A stretch of 64,000 nt of DNA from CAJXZP01 sp963974475. GTDB taxonomy: Bacteria; Bacteroidota; Bacteroidia; Flavobacteriales_G; Salibacteraceae. Below are positions 8,721-17,645 of the stretch, piece by piece. The stretch lies in assembly GCA_963974475.1 (NCBI GenBank), contig CAXBCR010000007.1:62001-126000 (forward strand), given 5' to 3'. Numbering within the stretch: position 1 is the first letter of the stretch; the number at the start of each line of letters is the position of its first letter. The translations under genes were made by a program, and so were the position numbers. The notes beneath the pieces were generated by a model, which saw only the letters and a list, made by a program, of their open reading frames with translations, ran no database searches and was not told the origin of the DNA.

Positions 8721-9563
8721 ATGAAAAAAACACTTTTTCTAATCGCATTCGCTATTATTGGCAACTTAGCTATCGCCCAAAAAGGGTGGAATCAAGAATA
8801 TAAAAGAAAAAACCATTTCGATTTTATTTGGGGCTATAATGTCGCTGGTTATTCTAATTCCGATATCTCATTTGTTGGAAAAGATTACAATTTCACTTTA
8901 TATGATGTAAAAGCGTATGACCGCCCTACCCCATTTTCGGTAGATCCTTATTTAAATCCGGGTATGTTTACCATTCCACAATGGAATATGCGGGCTTCAT
9001 TTCATTTTGCAAATCGTTGGAGTATTTCTATTGGTACCGACCACATGAAATATGTAATGCCACAAAATCAATACGTAGCTATGGAAGGCTATATCAACAT
9101 TCCGGGCAATAAATTTAATGGCGTGTACAACCGTCAGCCGCAAAAACTGACCGATGATTTCTTGCTTTTTGAACATACCGATGGGCTAAATTATGCCAGT
9201 ATTGAAACCGAATATCACGGAAACATTTACCGATTTAATGAAAAACACGAAATCAATTATTATGTAGGTCCGGGTGTTGGAATTTTAATTCCGCGCACCA
9301 ACATTACGTTGATGGATTACCCTAGATATGATGAATTTCACGTAGCGGGATTTGGGTTATCGGGTAAAATTGGAATGCAAGCCATTTTATGGAAGCACCT
9401 TACCTTCAACGCAGAATGGAAAAACGGATACATCAGTATGCAAGACATTCTTACCACTGGAGCTAATCCAGATGACCGTGCCAGTCAAACTTTTTGGTTC
9501 TCTGAATTTACGGGTACCATTGGGTTTACTTTAGATTTCTCAAAGAAGGATAAAACAGAATAA
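8721..9563 (+). CDS. Outer-membrane beta-barrel protein, unknown role
   Basis: The first 19 residues (MKKTLFLIAFAIIGNLAIA, cut before QKG) form a clear signal peptide. The mature 260-residue protein is rich in aromatic residues and alternating polar/hydrophobic strands, ending in GTIGFTLDF, consistent with an 8- to 12-strand outer-membrane barrel. I do not recognise a specific family. It has its own promoter box and terminator and so is an independent unit. Likely a porin-like or structural surface protein, but no substrate can be proposed. Confidence 0.7.
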   Translation: MKKTLFLIAFAIIGNLAIAQKGWNQEYKRKNHFDFIWGYNVAGYSNSDISFVGKDYNFTLYDVKAYDRPTPFSVDPYLNPGMFTIPQWNMRASFHFANRWSISIGTDHMKYVMPQNQYVAMEGYINIPGNKFNGVYNRQPQKLTDDFLLFEHTDGLNYASIETEYHGNIYRFNEKHEINYYVGPGVGILIPRTNITLMDYPRYDEFHVAGFGLSGKIGMQAILWKHLTFNAEWKNGYISMQDILTTGANPDDRASQTFWFSEFTGTIGFTLDFSKKDKTE

Positions 9564-9582
9564 GCTTTTTAATACACACAAC

Positions 9583-9615
9583 AAAGGGGCATATTTATCA
9601 AAACATGCCCCTTTT
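9583..9615. terminator. Bidirectional terminator between convergent genes
   Basis: Stem AAAGGGGCAT (9583-9592) pairs with ATGCCCCTTT (9605-9614) across a 12-base loop, followed by T-rich sequence on the + side. It lies between the barrel gene (+) and the AI-2E family permease (-) and can serve both. Confidence 0.8.
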
Positions 9616-9636
9616 CTATTTTAAAACATTAGATCT

Positions 9637-10710
9637 CTAAACCAAATCCCCTTGGCGTTTGCCTATGGAAATAAAGACTTCGTAAGAAATAGCTAAAACC
9701 ACCGAACCCACAAATAATCCGATGATGCCAAAAGCCATCATACCACCCAAAGAACCAATTAAAATAACCAACATGGGAATATCGGAACCCTTTCCCATTA
9801 AGATGGGTTTGATTACACTATCGGCCATACTCCACACCACCGACCAAATGGCGAAAATTACCGCTATGGTGGTGGTTTCTACACTAAATACATAAATAAT
9901 AACAGGCAGCATTACCAGTGTAGGAGGTAATTGGATAATAGCGACCAATAGTAGTAATATGGTCCAAATTCCGGCAGCCGGAACCCCCACAACATACTTT
10001 CCTAAGCCCAATAATACGGTTTGAATTAACGCTGTTCCAAGTACTCCTCTTACTACTCCATTAATGGTGGATTTAGATAATTTCACAAAACCTTCACCAT
10101 CCTCTCCAATAATTACTCGGAAGGAAGAAACGGCCACTTTTCTTCCGCCATCAGCATAAACCAATAATACCCCAGCAATGATTACCGCGAAAATGAATTG
10201 AAAAATGGTACCAATTACCCCAGCTGCAGATGAGAATATGGTGGGTAAAACAGTGGTTAAATAGGGTTTCAATTTTTCAATTAATACCATCAAATTTTCA
10301 GAAGATTTTGCCCATAAATTATATAATTTTTCTCCAATTATAGGCCAGTCCGCTATATCGGGAGTTGGGGCGGGTATTTTAAATGTTCCTGAATTTAAAT
10401 GAGTTACAAAATTTTCAATGCTCTCAGTAGTACTCATAATTAGCATAGCAAATGGCACAATAAAAATGGCCATACTTACCAAAATCAATAAGGTTGATGC
10501 AGCCGTTTTATTTCCCCTCAAAATTCGAGTCAACTTTTCAAACACTGGGTAAACTCCAATACTGATAATAATTCCCCAAACAATAGGCATTAAAAAAGGA
10601 GCCATGATTTTAAAACTCAGTACTAATAATAACCCTACAAACACCAATCTCAATGCAAGCAATATGGTAGCGTGTGTTTTTCCTTCTATATTATCCTTAT
10701 CCATTTCCAT
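9637..10710 (-). CDS. AI-2E family transporter (UPF0118/PerM-like permease)
   Basis: This 357-residue inner-membrane protein has about seven to eight hydrophobic helices, with the characteristic cytoplasmic/periplasmic loop between the third and fourth and the conserved C-terminal block WSMADSVIKPILMGKGSDIP followed by LVILIGSLGGMMAFGIIGLFVG. This matches the AI-2E exporter superfamily, whose members export autoinducer-2 in E. coli (TqsA) or act as Na+/H+ antiporters elsewhere. Nothing in the context suggests quorum sensing, so the substrate is open. It is a single gene on the - strand. Confidence 0.87.
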   Translation of the reverse strand: MEMDKDNIEGKTHATILLALRLVFVGLLLVLSFKIMAPFLMPIVWGIIISIGVYPVFEKLTRILRGNKTAASTLLILVSMAIFIVPFAMLIMSTTESIENFVTHLNSGTFKIPAPTPDIADWPIIGEKLYNLWAKSSENLMVLIEKLKPYLTTVLPTIFSSAAGVIGTIFQFIFAVIIAGVLLVYADGGRKVAVSSFRVIIGEDGEGFVKLSKSTINGVVRGVLGTALIQTVLLGLGKYVVGVPAAGIWTILLLLVAIIQLPPTLVMLPVIIYVFSVETTTIAVIFAIWSVVWSMADSVIKPILMGKGSDIPMLVILIGSLGGMMAFGIIGLFVGSVVLAISYEVFISIGKRQGDLV

Positions 10711-10941
10711 TTATTTTATGTTGAGTCGATAATAATACAACATAATTGGAACAAATGGGAAATATTTAGGGCAAACGAAAGTGGTTTTCATAACCTATGG
10801 GATTCGGTGAGACCGTTAACAGAATTCAAAGGACGGTTCAATAACTATACTCCATTGAACCACCCATTATATATTCCCAATTAAAATCTATTTGGAATCT
10901 TTATTTTTTTCAATCGTCTGATAAGCGCATCAGTTTTCGAA

Positions 10942-10949
10942 TAAATTTG
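10942..10949 (+). promoter_or_regulatory. -7 box only 4 bases before the truC start
   Basis: TAAATTTG is a perfect TAnnTTTG box; the ATG of truC begins at 10954. Initiation 5-7 bases after the box would fall on or next to the start codon, so the mRNA may be leaderless. Confidence 0.5.
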
Positions 10950-10953
10950 CCCC

Positions 10954-11643
10954 ATGGAGCCACTTCAAATTTTATTTCAAGACGCACATTTGGTCGTTAT
11001 CAATAAACCCCACGGTTTGCTGGTGCATCGAAGTAAAATTGCTACTAATACCGATGTGTATGCACTTCAATTATTGCGTAACCAAATAGGAATGAAGGTG
11101 TTTCCTGTGCACCGTTTAGATAGAAAAACAAGTGGTGTTTTGGTTTTTGCGTTATCTAGCGAGGTAAATAGTTTGATGCAACAACAATTTGCGAATAACC
11201 AAGTGAGCAAAATTTATACTGCTATTTTAAGAGGTTTCACTCCAAGTATGGGTACCATTGATTACGCACTAACCAACGATAATGGTAAAACCCAAGATGC
11301 AATTACTCATTTTAAAACCCTTCAAACTACCGAAATTTCAATAGCGCAAGGTAAATTCCCAACTTCGAGGTATTCGTTGGTGGAAATAAAACCAGAAACA
11401 GGGCGCTTTCATCAAATAAGAAAACACTTTGCGCATCTACGGCATCCAATTATTGGTGACCGACCGCATGGGTGTAATAAACAAAACAAGTTCTTTAAAG
11501 AACAATGGAACATGTTAACAATGATGCTCCACGCAAATGAAATTTCGTTTACGCACCCCCTAACCTTTGAAAAAATACGAATCAAAGCTGATTTCCAGCC
11601 CGAGTTTAACAGAACATTTGAATTTTTACAATTTAGTAAATAA
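10954..11643 (+). CDS. truC: RluA-family pseudouridine synthase, TruC-like (tRNA U65)
   Basis: The protein has 229 residues. The start MEPLQILFQDAHLVVINKP and the block PHGLLVHRS are typical of TruC. The catalytic motif HRLDRKTSGVLVFAL contains the nucleophilic Asp at about 56, and the C-terminal ETGRFHQIRKH completes the RluA fold. No S4 domain is present, which again favours TruC over RluD. It would isomerise uridine 65 in tRNA. It is slightly shorter than the E. coli protein (about 260). The start codon sits only 4 bases after a -7 box. The family is certain, but the precise RNA target is by similarity only. Confidence 0.85.
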   Translation: MEPLQILFQDAHLVVINKPHGLLVHRSKIATNTDVYALQLLRNQIGMKVFPVHRLDRKTSGVLVFALSSEVNSLMQQQFANNQVSKIYTAILRGFTPSMGTIDYALTNDNGKTQDAITHFKTLQTTEISIAQGKFPTSRYSLVEIKPETGRFHQIRKHFAHLRHPIIGDRPHGCNKQNKFFKEQWNMLTMMLHANEISFTHPLTFEKIRIKADFQPEFNRTFEFLQFSK

Positions 11644-11800
11644 GAATTGAGTTAGTTCTAATCCAGTGGCTTTTACGGGTATTAGAAATTTAAAAGCGCT
11701 TTAATAGCAGCTGAAAAACACTTCACTATTTCCAATAATATATGGCTAATTATCGTTGATAATTATCCCATTTCCGGTTAATAATTCATTTCTGTAATAT

Positions 11801-11830
11801 TTTGATTACTACTTAGTAAAACTATATTTG
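11801..11830 (+). promoter_or_regulatory. Consensus Bacteroidota promoter of the IF2N-like gene
   Basis: A TTTG (11801-11804) and TATATTTG (11823-11830) are separated by 18 bases, a near-perfect -33/-7 pair; the ATG follows at 11851. Confidence 0.7.
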
Positions 11831-11850
11831 CAACCTATACAACAAAAAAA

Positions 11851-12687
11851 ATGAGATTAGGTCAACTCTCCAGAAAAATAAACACAAAACCAACTGAAAT
11901 TCTTTCATATTTAAAAAATGAATTTGATGTAGAATTAGGTTCTCATTTAAACACAAAAGTGGATGATGAACTTGCGGAAAAGGTAATTGAAAAATTTTCA
12001 ACCAAACCTGTCGCCAAAGTTATCCCCACCGAAACCGTTAAACCAGTTCCCCCTAAAGAAACAAATACAGAGCCCGAGGAGGTGTTTCCAAAACAAATGG
12101 AAGAATCATCCGCTATTTCAGCTACTGAAGAAATAATTAACGAATTACCCAAAGCACCCCAACCGATTAAAGAATATGAGGTTAATCAGGAAGTAGATGC
12201 GGCAACTATAAAAAACGCAGAACTAATAAAAGCTCCTAAAGTAGCGCTTGACGGACCTAAGGTAGTTGGGAAAATTGAATTACCTCCTTCGCTTGAAGAA
12301 CAAATGGTTGAAATTGACGGGGTAATGATTAGCAAGGCAGAACTTGCAAATAGAAAACGGGAAGAGCGAAAAGAACGGAGAGAAAAATCGCAAGGTTCCA
12401 AAAGACGCACATCCTCTAAAATTAAATCCAAAAGTGCTAAAAGTGAGGCGCAAGTAGCCCAGATAAAGAAGGATAAAGAAGCCGAGTTAATGGCGGTACG
12501 TTTAGCCCATCGAGAAAAAAGGATTACAAAAAAGAAAAAAGAAAAAGCACAACCGAAATCCAAATTTGTGGCTAAACCGGTAAAAAAGAGACCTGTAACA
12601 AAAAAAATGGAAGAACAACAGAACGTTATTTCAAAACCCAAGCCAACCACCTGGTATGGAAAACTTTGGTTATGGTTTAATACCTGA
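11851..12687 (+). CDS. IF-2 N-terminal-domain-like, lysine-rich protein
   Basis: This 278-residue protein opens with a short helical domain (about 1-50; RLGQLSRKINTKPTEILSYL) resembling the N-terminal domain of translation factor IF-2 in this phylum. An acidic/proline-rich linker follows (about 50-150). The tail after about 170 is extremely Lys/Arg-rich and suggests nucleic acid or ribosome binding. There is no GTPase domain, so it is not infB. It has its own consensus promoter. I cannot name its function; a nucleoid- or ribosome-associated protein is one possibility. Confidence 0.6.
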   Translation: MRLGQLSRKINTKPTEILSYLKNEFDVELGSHLNTKVDDELAEKVIEKFSTKPVAKVIPTETVKPVPPKETNTEPEEVFPKQMEESSAISATEEIINELPKAPQPIKEYEVNQEVDAATIKNAELIKAPKVALDGPKVVGKIELPPSLEEQMVEIDGVMISKAELANRKREERKERREKSQGSKRRTSSKIKSKSAKSEAQVAQIKKDKEAELMAVRLAHREKRITKKKKEKAQPKSKFVAKPVKKRPVTKKMEEQQNVISKPKPTTWYGKLWLWFNT

Positions 12688-12724
12688 TTGTAAGAGTCTA
12701 AATATTATTACGCACAAACTTCAT

Positions 12725-12760
12725 TTTTGAATGGTTATTTCTATTTAAATTATAATTTTG
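12725..12760 (+). promoter_or_regulatory. Promoter inside the extended frame of the next gene
   Basis: TTTTG (12725-12729) and TAATTTTG (12753-12760), 23 bases apart, form a Bacteroidota-type promoter. It falls within the open frame that starts at 12727, so the first 34 codons of that frame are not translated from this promoter. Confidence 0.5.
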
Positions 12761-12828
12761 GCGCTCGAAGAAAAACCGTCCATCTAAACGGGGTTTCATC
12801 AATAAAAACGCATCTAAAACGATATATC

Positions 12829-13212
12829 GTGGTAAATAAAAAAGCACAAGCACTAATTGAAAAAATGCAAAAAAGCATTTCAGAAAACGGAATTAACGTA
12901 GAAGAATTGGTTGCTGATTTTAAAGAATTGAGAACTTTCGCTGTTGCTGAACAAATTCCTAGATTAGCGAAAGCAATTCGGTTAACTTTTGAGCACTTAG
13001 AGGAATATGAAGGCTTTTACATTCCTGAGCCTGAAGATGAAATGGTGGATGAAGAAGGCGAAGTGATTGGTGTTATAGAAGCAGGAGCTGAACATGATAC
13101 AGACAGTTTATTGTACCTTATTTCGATAATGAGTGACGCACATAACAAAATGAATTACGCGGAATTGAAAGAGTACAATCTCGCTTTAAAAGCATACGCT
13201 GAAGAAAACTAG
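12829..13212 (+). CDS. Conserved acidic hypothetical protein (Bacteroidota)
   Basis: No ATG is available near the conserved N terminus. GTG 12829 is the first plausible start downstream of the promoter box at 12753-12760 and gives a protein of 127 residues beginning (M)VNKKAQALIEKMQ. It is helical at both ends with a central acidic loop (PEPEDEMVDEEGEVIG). There is no signal peptide or membrane segment, so it is cytoplasmic. I recognise it only as a conserved small protein of this phylum with no known function. It is followed by a strong terminator. Confidence 0.65.
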   Translation: MVNKKAQALIEKMQKSISENGINVEELVADFKELRTFAVAEQIPRLAKAIRLTFEHLEEYEGFYIPEPEDEMVDEEGEVIGVIEAGAEHDTDSLLYLISIMSDAHNKMNYAELKEYNLALKAYAEEN

Positions 13213-13247
13213 TTAATTACTCCTCGGAGGAATTCATATAAAATTAG

Positions 13248-13281
13248 ATCCTGTTAGGTTTTTCCTGACAGGATTTTTTTT
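13248..13281 (+). terminator. Rho-independent terminator
   Basis: Stem ATCCTGTTAGG (13248-13258) pairs with CCTGACAGGAT (13264-13274; one G-T pair) across a TTTTT loop, followed by eight T residues. Confidence 0.9.
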
Positions 13282-13326
13282 GGGTTCCAATTTCAAATTA
13301 GTATTTGATGTAGATTGTAAAAAATT

Positions 13327-14727
13327 CTACCGAGTATATTTCCGATAAAATCGAGGAACTACCTTTTTCCTTATCTGCTCCTCTCCCTTTACATAGGCCT
13401 CGTTGGATGCATTTGAGTATGAATCGCTTACACCTTTTATATTTCCCAATTTATCTTGGTATATTACCGCATTGGTTTTCGTATCAGTTACCTTTATAGT
13501 CCCATTTAAATAGGCGTTCTTTAAATCGTACGTTTCGCCAGCTTGAGTGGTATTGGTTTGAATAATAACCAACAGATTGGCAGATTTTTTTGATTTAGCA
13601 AGACTAAACCCCATTTGCGTTGCCGTATTCTCAAACGTGGTTTTTAGCTTATTTGCCCCACCTTTACTAAAGCTACGTTCTTTTGACTCCACAAAAATAG
13701 TAGGCGCAGATACGTGCAATTTAATAGATGCTGTGGGTGCATCAATTTTATCGAAAATTAATTTTGATATTTCATCGGGTCGTTTCGTTCCAAGAATCAT
13801 GGTTTCAAAATCAATCTTAGCCAATACTTCTTGCACACTGTTGGTGCTTGTTAATTTCTTTATTTCTGTATAAACCAACCCATTGCCTCCACTTACAAAA
13901 CTACGAGGTCTAATAATCCCCTCAGAATACGTAAAATTTACTGGAATTTGAGGAATTACCTTTCCATCGTAATCTGAAACCATAAAGGTGAGTTTCTTAG
14001 ATTCAACCATTCCTCCCCAGGTGACCTGGATAGCGTTTTGTTCGGCATCAATATTAAAAACTCGAATTCCTTGAGATATTTGGTCTAGAATATAATTTCC
14101 TAAATAAACGTCTTTCGTTCCATTTAAAGTTACTTCCAAAGGCTCTCCCAAATAAGGTTTGATTGGCGTTAAGGCATCAAAAAACAGCTTCATGCCATTT
14201 TTGTAATCTCCTGTACTCCAAGCATCTTCGCCTTGTTTTAATAGGTTTACGGACATATTGGTAGCCTTATTAATCTCCTCTTGTTTATCTTTTACATATT
14301 GCTCTTTAGACAAACGATAATACACCCAATATTCATAGGCATTTTCCCAAGAAGCTACTTCCTCATAATGGGCTATTTTTTGGCTCGTTTTAACCTGAAT
14401 AAATTCCTTAAACTCATCGCGATGTGCGTCATCTTCTTCAAAGGTAAACAGCATCGAATTAGATTTCACTTTCACCTCAATGGAAGACGCTAACTCATTG
14501 AGCGCATTTCTTTGTGCCACTGCTGAATATGAAGTAGGATTTGCCGATTTTGAAGCAACCGCAATCCCTATGTAGTAAGCAGCATCTGTTGGCTTGTTGG
14601 TTACCCACTTCGGTTTCACCCCCATTTGTGTGTTGGCTTGTTCTACCACTTTTTTTTGGCTTCCACAATTGGATAATAACACCATGGAAATCAATGCGAA
14701 AAGAATTAAAAAAAATCTATTTGTCAT
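13327..14727 (-). CDS. LPP20-family outer-membrane lipoprotein
   Basis: This protein of about 466 residues has a lipoprotein signal (MTNRFFLILFALISMVLLSNC, lipobox LLSNC). An LPP20-like domain follows (about 20-140; PKWV...YYIGIAVASK, then the AQRNALNELASSIEVKV helix). The C-terminal part includes a predicted beta-rich region with a CsgG/FlgO-like feel. The ATG at 14727 overlaps the end of the upstream lipoprotein gene by 11 bases, which indicates translational coupling; a start 5 codons earlier is possible but makes a poorer signal peptide. The pairing of LPP20 and CsgG-like lipoproteins suggests a cell-envelope secretion or stress-related complex. The exact function is unknown. Confidence 0.75.
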   Translation of the reverse strand: MTNRFFLILFALISMVLLSNCGSQKKVVEQANTQMGVKPKWVTNKPTDAAYYIGIAVASKSANPTSYSAVAQRNALNELASSIEVKVKSNSMLFTFEEDDAHRDEFKEFIQVKTSQKIAHYEEVASWENAYEYWVYYRLSKEQYVKDKQEEINKATNMSVNLLKQGEDAWSTGDYKNGMKLFFDALTPIKPYLGEPLEVTLNGTKDVYLGNYILDQISQGIRVFNIDAEQNAIQVTWGGMVESKKLTFMVSDYDGKVIPQIPVNFTYSEGIIRPRSFVSGGNGLVYTEIKKLTSTNSVQEVLAKIDFETMILGTKRPDEISKLIFDKIDAPTASIKLHVSAPTIFVESKERSFSKGGANKLKTTFENTATQMGFSLAKSKKSANLLVIIQTNTTQAGETYDLKNAYLNGTIKVTDTKTNAVIYQDKLGNIKGVSDSYSNASNEAYVKGEEQIRKKVVPRFYRKYTR

Positions 14728-16120
14728 CTGGATTATATACACTTACACCTCTAATTATACCAAGAGAAATTACATTTAAAGACTCGGAAGCCAACTGTTG
14801 CTCTGACTTTAAAGAACGTTTATTGGTTTTTGCTTTTTGCTTAATCTTATTTTTTTGGGAAAAGGAATTATAAATAACATCGCCTTTAACAAAGTCACTT
14901 CCTTTTCCAGAATACTTTCCAGCATATAGATTTTTATAATTACCTGAAAAGGAAATGTAATTCACATAATCACTACTTGATTTTCGTAATACATCCGACT
15001 TAACCACTTCCCCCGTTTCGGCTGAAATCATTTGGTATTGCACTTCTACAAACACACTTGCACTTCCTTCAAATTCGGTATAATTCACCCGCTTATACTT
15101 CGTCTCGTAATATGTTTTTTTCGTGTCTGGGTTTACTTTTTTTACGCGGTAAGATTCAAAACCTTGTTTACGGTATGAGTGAATACTCCCACCGGTAGAG
15201 GAATACCGAAGCAATTTACCTTTAATAAGCATATTTGCTCCCAACAACTCCCCTGTTTGAATTGCACCGTTTCCAGTAGAGGCATTTTTTACATTAATTT
15301 TCTGTTCCTTTATCAAGGCGTCCATATTAGTACGGTCAATCACCTTGATGAATGGATCATTGCTTTTGATTAATCCACTTACTACATCTCCATGAATAGC
15401 ATTTGCGATATTCTTTTTGGCTGCAACGTTAGATTCAAAAGCTAATATCGCCAGGGTTATTTGCCCTTCTTCTAAAGCCCGCTCCTTATAGTCAATGGCA
15501 TCCTTATACATTGGTTTTTGAACTAAAACACGCGACATCATTCCATAGCAACTGCGGTATCTTTCTAAATCAAACTCAGCCACCCCTTTACGATACAAGG
15601 GTTCTATAGTGGAGGTTAGACTTAAATCTTGTACATCCTTATACTCCGGGTCCAATTCTAAAATTTCCTTATATACTAAATTTGCATCGTCAAATTTCTC
15701 CTCATATAAAAGGTCGCCTGCAACCTCATACCGATCGGCTAAATACACCACTAGCATTTCTTTATAATAGGCATCATAATAAGGAGGTATTTCTACCGAC
15801 ACAAAATAGCCATATTGTCGTTTGTAATTTAATGCCTCTTGATATTTGTAGACTGCTTCCTTATAATTAGAAACAGAATAAGCCTTATAAAAAGAAGTTA
15901 AGGTTTTTTCAATTTGAATTTGGCCGGTTTGATTAAGTCCAATTTTGGCATCTACATTTTTTGGATTTCGTTGTAATGCCTGTAAGAAAAAATTGGCGGC
16001 TTCATCGTTCATGCCAGCCGCTTGAAGCTTTTTAGCCTTGTTAGAATAACTTTTAGAGCCCGTGCAACCGGCACCAGCTAAAATAAAAACAGAAATAATG
16101 AAATAGTAGATTATCTTCAT
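14717..16120 (-). CDS. CsgG-like lipoprotein with TPR repeats
   Basis: This 467-residue protein has a lipoprotein signal ending at the Cys in LAGAGC. Tetratricopeptide-like helices occupy about 25-215 (for example EAANFFLQALQRNPKNVDA). A CsgG/curli-assembly-like domain runs from about 225 (LAILAFESNVAAKKNIANAI, then VIDRTNMDALIKEQ and GELLGANMLIKGKLL). CsgG domains form outer-membrane secretion pores or related assemblies. It is the first gene of a two-gene operon with the LPP20-like protein, overlapping by 11 bases. A -7 box on the - strand lies at 16184-16177. Confidence 0.75.
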   Translation of the reverse strand: MKIIYYFIISVFILAGAGCTGSKSYSNKAKKLQAAGMNDEAANFFLQALQRNPKNVDAKIGLNQTGQIQIEKTLTSFYKAYSVSNYKEAVYKYQEALNYKRQYGYFVSVEIPPYYDAYYKEMLVVYLADRYEVAGDLLYEEKFDDANLVYKEILELDPEYKDVQDLSLTSTIEPLYRKGVAEFDLERYRSCYGMMSRVLVQKPMYKDAIDYKERALEEGQITLAILAFESNVAAKKNIANAIHGDVVSGLIKSNDPFIKVIDRTNMDALIKEQKINVKNASTGNGAIQTGELLGANMLIKGKLLRYSSTGGSIHSYRKQGFESYRVKKVNPDTKKTYYETKYKRVNYTEFEGSASVFVEVQYQMISAETGEVVKSDVLRKSSSDYVNYISFSGNYKNLYAGKYSGKGSDFVKGDVIYNSFSQKNKIKQKAKTNKRSLKSEQQLASESLNVISLGIIRGVSVYNPDDK

Positions 16121-16458
16121 TTGATTATGTATACATCTTAAAATTTCTCGTTTATCAATGTCTATGCCTAAAAGCTCAAAAATAATTAAAGTTCTGCTTT
16201 TAGAATGATTTAACTGACGGAATTAACCTCGTATTTAACTCCATTTTTTATTGTTCCTAATTAAGATAATGAATAGAAATCTGATCCATTTTTATTCTAA
16301 CTCAAACTAGCTACAATTGGTACTTTCAAGCCCATGAAACCAGCAAATTACCATTGTTAAAATAAATCTAAATCCTATTGTTTATTCGAAAAGATAATCG
16401 CACTTTTGCCGCCAATTATTTAATAGGAGTTTCGTACTCCACAAAAATAAAGTGCTAT
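16121..16458. other. Divergent intergenic region CsgG-like / rpsP
   Basis: The region has no gene. CAAAAATA at 16177-16184 is the complement of a perfect -7 box (TATTTTTG) for the CsgG-like gene. On the rpsP side CACTTTTG (about 16401-16408) resembles a -7 box. A small hairpin GGAGT-TTCGT-ACTCC (16426-16440) sits in the rpsP leader, 18 bases before its ATG. The open frame from 16378 is only an upstream extension of rpsP without homology to S16. Confidence 0.5.
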
Positions 16459-17028
16459 ATGCCATTAAAATTAAGATTACAAAGACACGGTAAAAAAAGA
16501 AGTCCTTTTTACCACATTGTTGCAGCTGATTCAAAATCTCCACGTGATGGAAAATTTGTTGAAAAAGTTGGAACGTACAATCCAAATGTAAACCCTGCAA
16601 TTATCGATTTGAATTTCGAACGTGCTTTGCATTGGTTAACTGCGGGTGCACAACCTACAGACACTTGTCGCGCTATTTTGAGCTACAAAGGAGTAATGTA
16701 CATGAACCACTTGAATAAAGGTGTGGCTAAAGGTGCAATGACTCAAGAGCAAGCTCAAGCAAAGTTTGACAAATGGATGGACGGTAAAAACAAAGAAGTA
16801 GAAGCTAAAGTTTCTGGTTTGGATAAAGCCAAAAGAGACGCAGCTGCTGCTAACTTGAAAGCCGAAACTGAAGTAAAAGAAAAACGTGCTGCTGCTTATG
16901 CAGAGAAAAACGCTGAGTTAGCTGCTGAAGCTGCTCGTGTTAAAGCTGAAGCAGATGCTGCTGCAGCTAATGAAACTCCTGAAGACCAAACAGAGGCTTC
17001 AGCTGAAGAAACAACTACAGAAGCTTAG
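16459..17028 (+). CDS. rpsP: 30S ribosomal protein S16 with long C-terminal extension
   Basis: Residues 1 to about 85 are S16 (MPLKLRLQRHGKKRSPFYHI, then SKSPRDGKFVEKVGTYNPN and ERALHWLTAGAQPTDT). The protein has 189 residues against about 80-90 in E. coli. The extra 100 are Ala/Glu/Lys-rich, predicted helical, and end in an acidic run; such extensions are common in this phylum. The ATG at 16459 restores the canonical N terminus; an upstream ATG at 16378 would add 27 unrelated residues. rimM follows after 9 bases, the usual rpsP-rimM order, but trmD and rplS are absent here. Confidence 0.95.
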   Translation: MPLKLRLQRHGKKRSPFYHIVAADSKSPRDGKFVEKVGTYNPNVNPAIIDLNFERALHWLTAGAQPTDTCRAILSYKGVMYMNHLNKGVAKGAMTQEQAQAKFDKWMDGKNKEVEAKVSGLDKAKRDAAAANLKAETEVKEKRAAAYAEKNAELAAEAARVKAEADAAAANETPEDQTEASAEETTTEA

Positions 17029-17037
17029 ATTTCTGTA

Positions 17038-17568
17038 ATGGCTCACAACGGCTACTTTGAGTTAGGTAAAATTATTCGCCCTCACGGTTTTAAGGGAGCT
17101 GTGAAAATTAAGTTTACTCATCCAGCTATAGAGCAAATTGAAATTCCGGAATCAGTTTTTATTGATATCAATAAAAATCTGATTCCGTTTTTTTTTACTC
17201 AATTTAACCCTCAATCAAATGGCTTTGCTATCGTAAGTTTTGACGACCTAGAAACCGAACAAGAAGCCAAAGACATTTCAGGAAAATTAGTTTATCTCCC
17301 CATAGCATTAGAACCAACACCTGAAGGAGATGAGTTTTATAACGATGAGTTAATTGGCTTTACCGTTACCGATGAAATACATGGTGACATTGGAATTCTT
17401 GAAAATGTAATGGAAGCTCCGGCTCAAGATGTATTTGAAATTTTGCATCCTAGCGGTAAAGAAATCATGATTCCTGTTCTCGGAAATTTTATTATTGAAA
17501 TAGACCGTAAAAATAAAGTCCTTAAATTAGATGCTCCTGAAGGTTTGATTGAGTTTTACTTAGATTAA
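17038..17568 (+). CDS. rimM: Ribosome maturation factor RimM
   Basis: This 176-residue protein has an N-terminal RimM barrel (ELGKIIRPHGFKGAVKIKF, about 6-95) and a C-terminal PRC barrel (about 100-170; GDIGILENVMEAPAQDVFEI and MIPVLGNFIIEIDRKNKVL). RimM binds S19 and helps 30S head maturation. The start codon ATG lies 9 bases after the rpsP stop, so it is in the same operon as S16. Confidence 0.95.
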   Translation: MAHNGYFELGKIIRPHGFKGAVKIKFTHPAIEQIEIPESVFIDINKNLIPFFFTQFNPQSNGFAIVSFDDLETEQEAKDISGKLVYLPIALEPTPEGDEFYNDELIGFTVTDEIHGDIGILENVMEAPAQDVFEILHPSGKEIMIPVLGNFIIEIDRKNKVLKLDAPEGLIEFYLD

Positions 17569-17645
17569 GCAAATTTTTTAGATTCCCTCTACCCTTTCCA
17601 ATCCTTTATTTAACTTCGCTTTTTCATCAAAAGAACACACTTATT

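Noticed and set aside
10835..10861. Perfect 8-bp hairpin GGTTCAAT/ATTGAACC between the permease and truC
   Set aside because: No T-tract and no nearby gene end on the + strand; I cannot assign a role.
12186..12650. 154-codon open frame on the - strand
   Set aside because: It is the mirror of the Lys/Glu-rich IF2N-like gene and codes for an implausible Phe/Ser/Leu-rich product.
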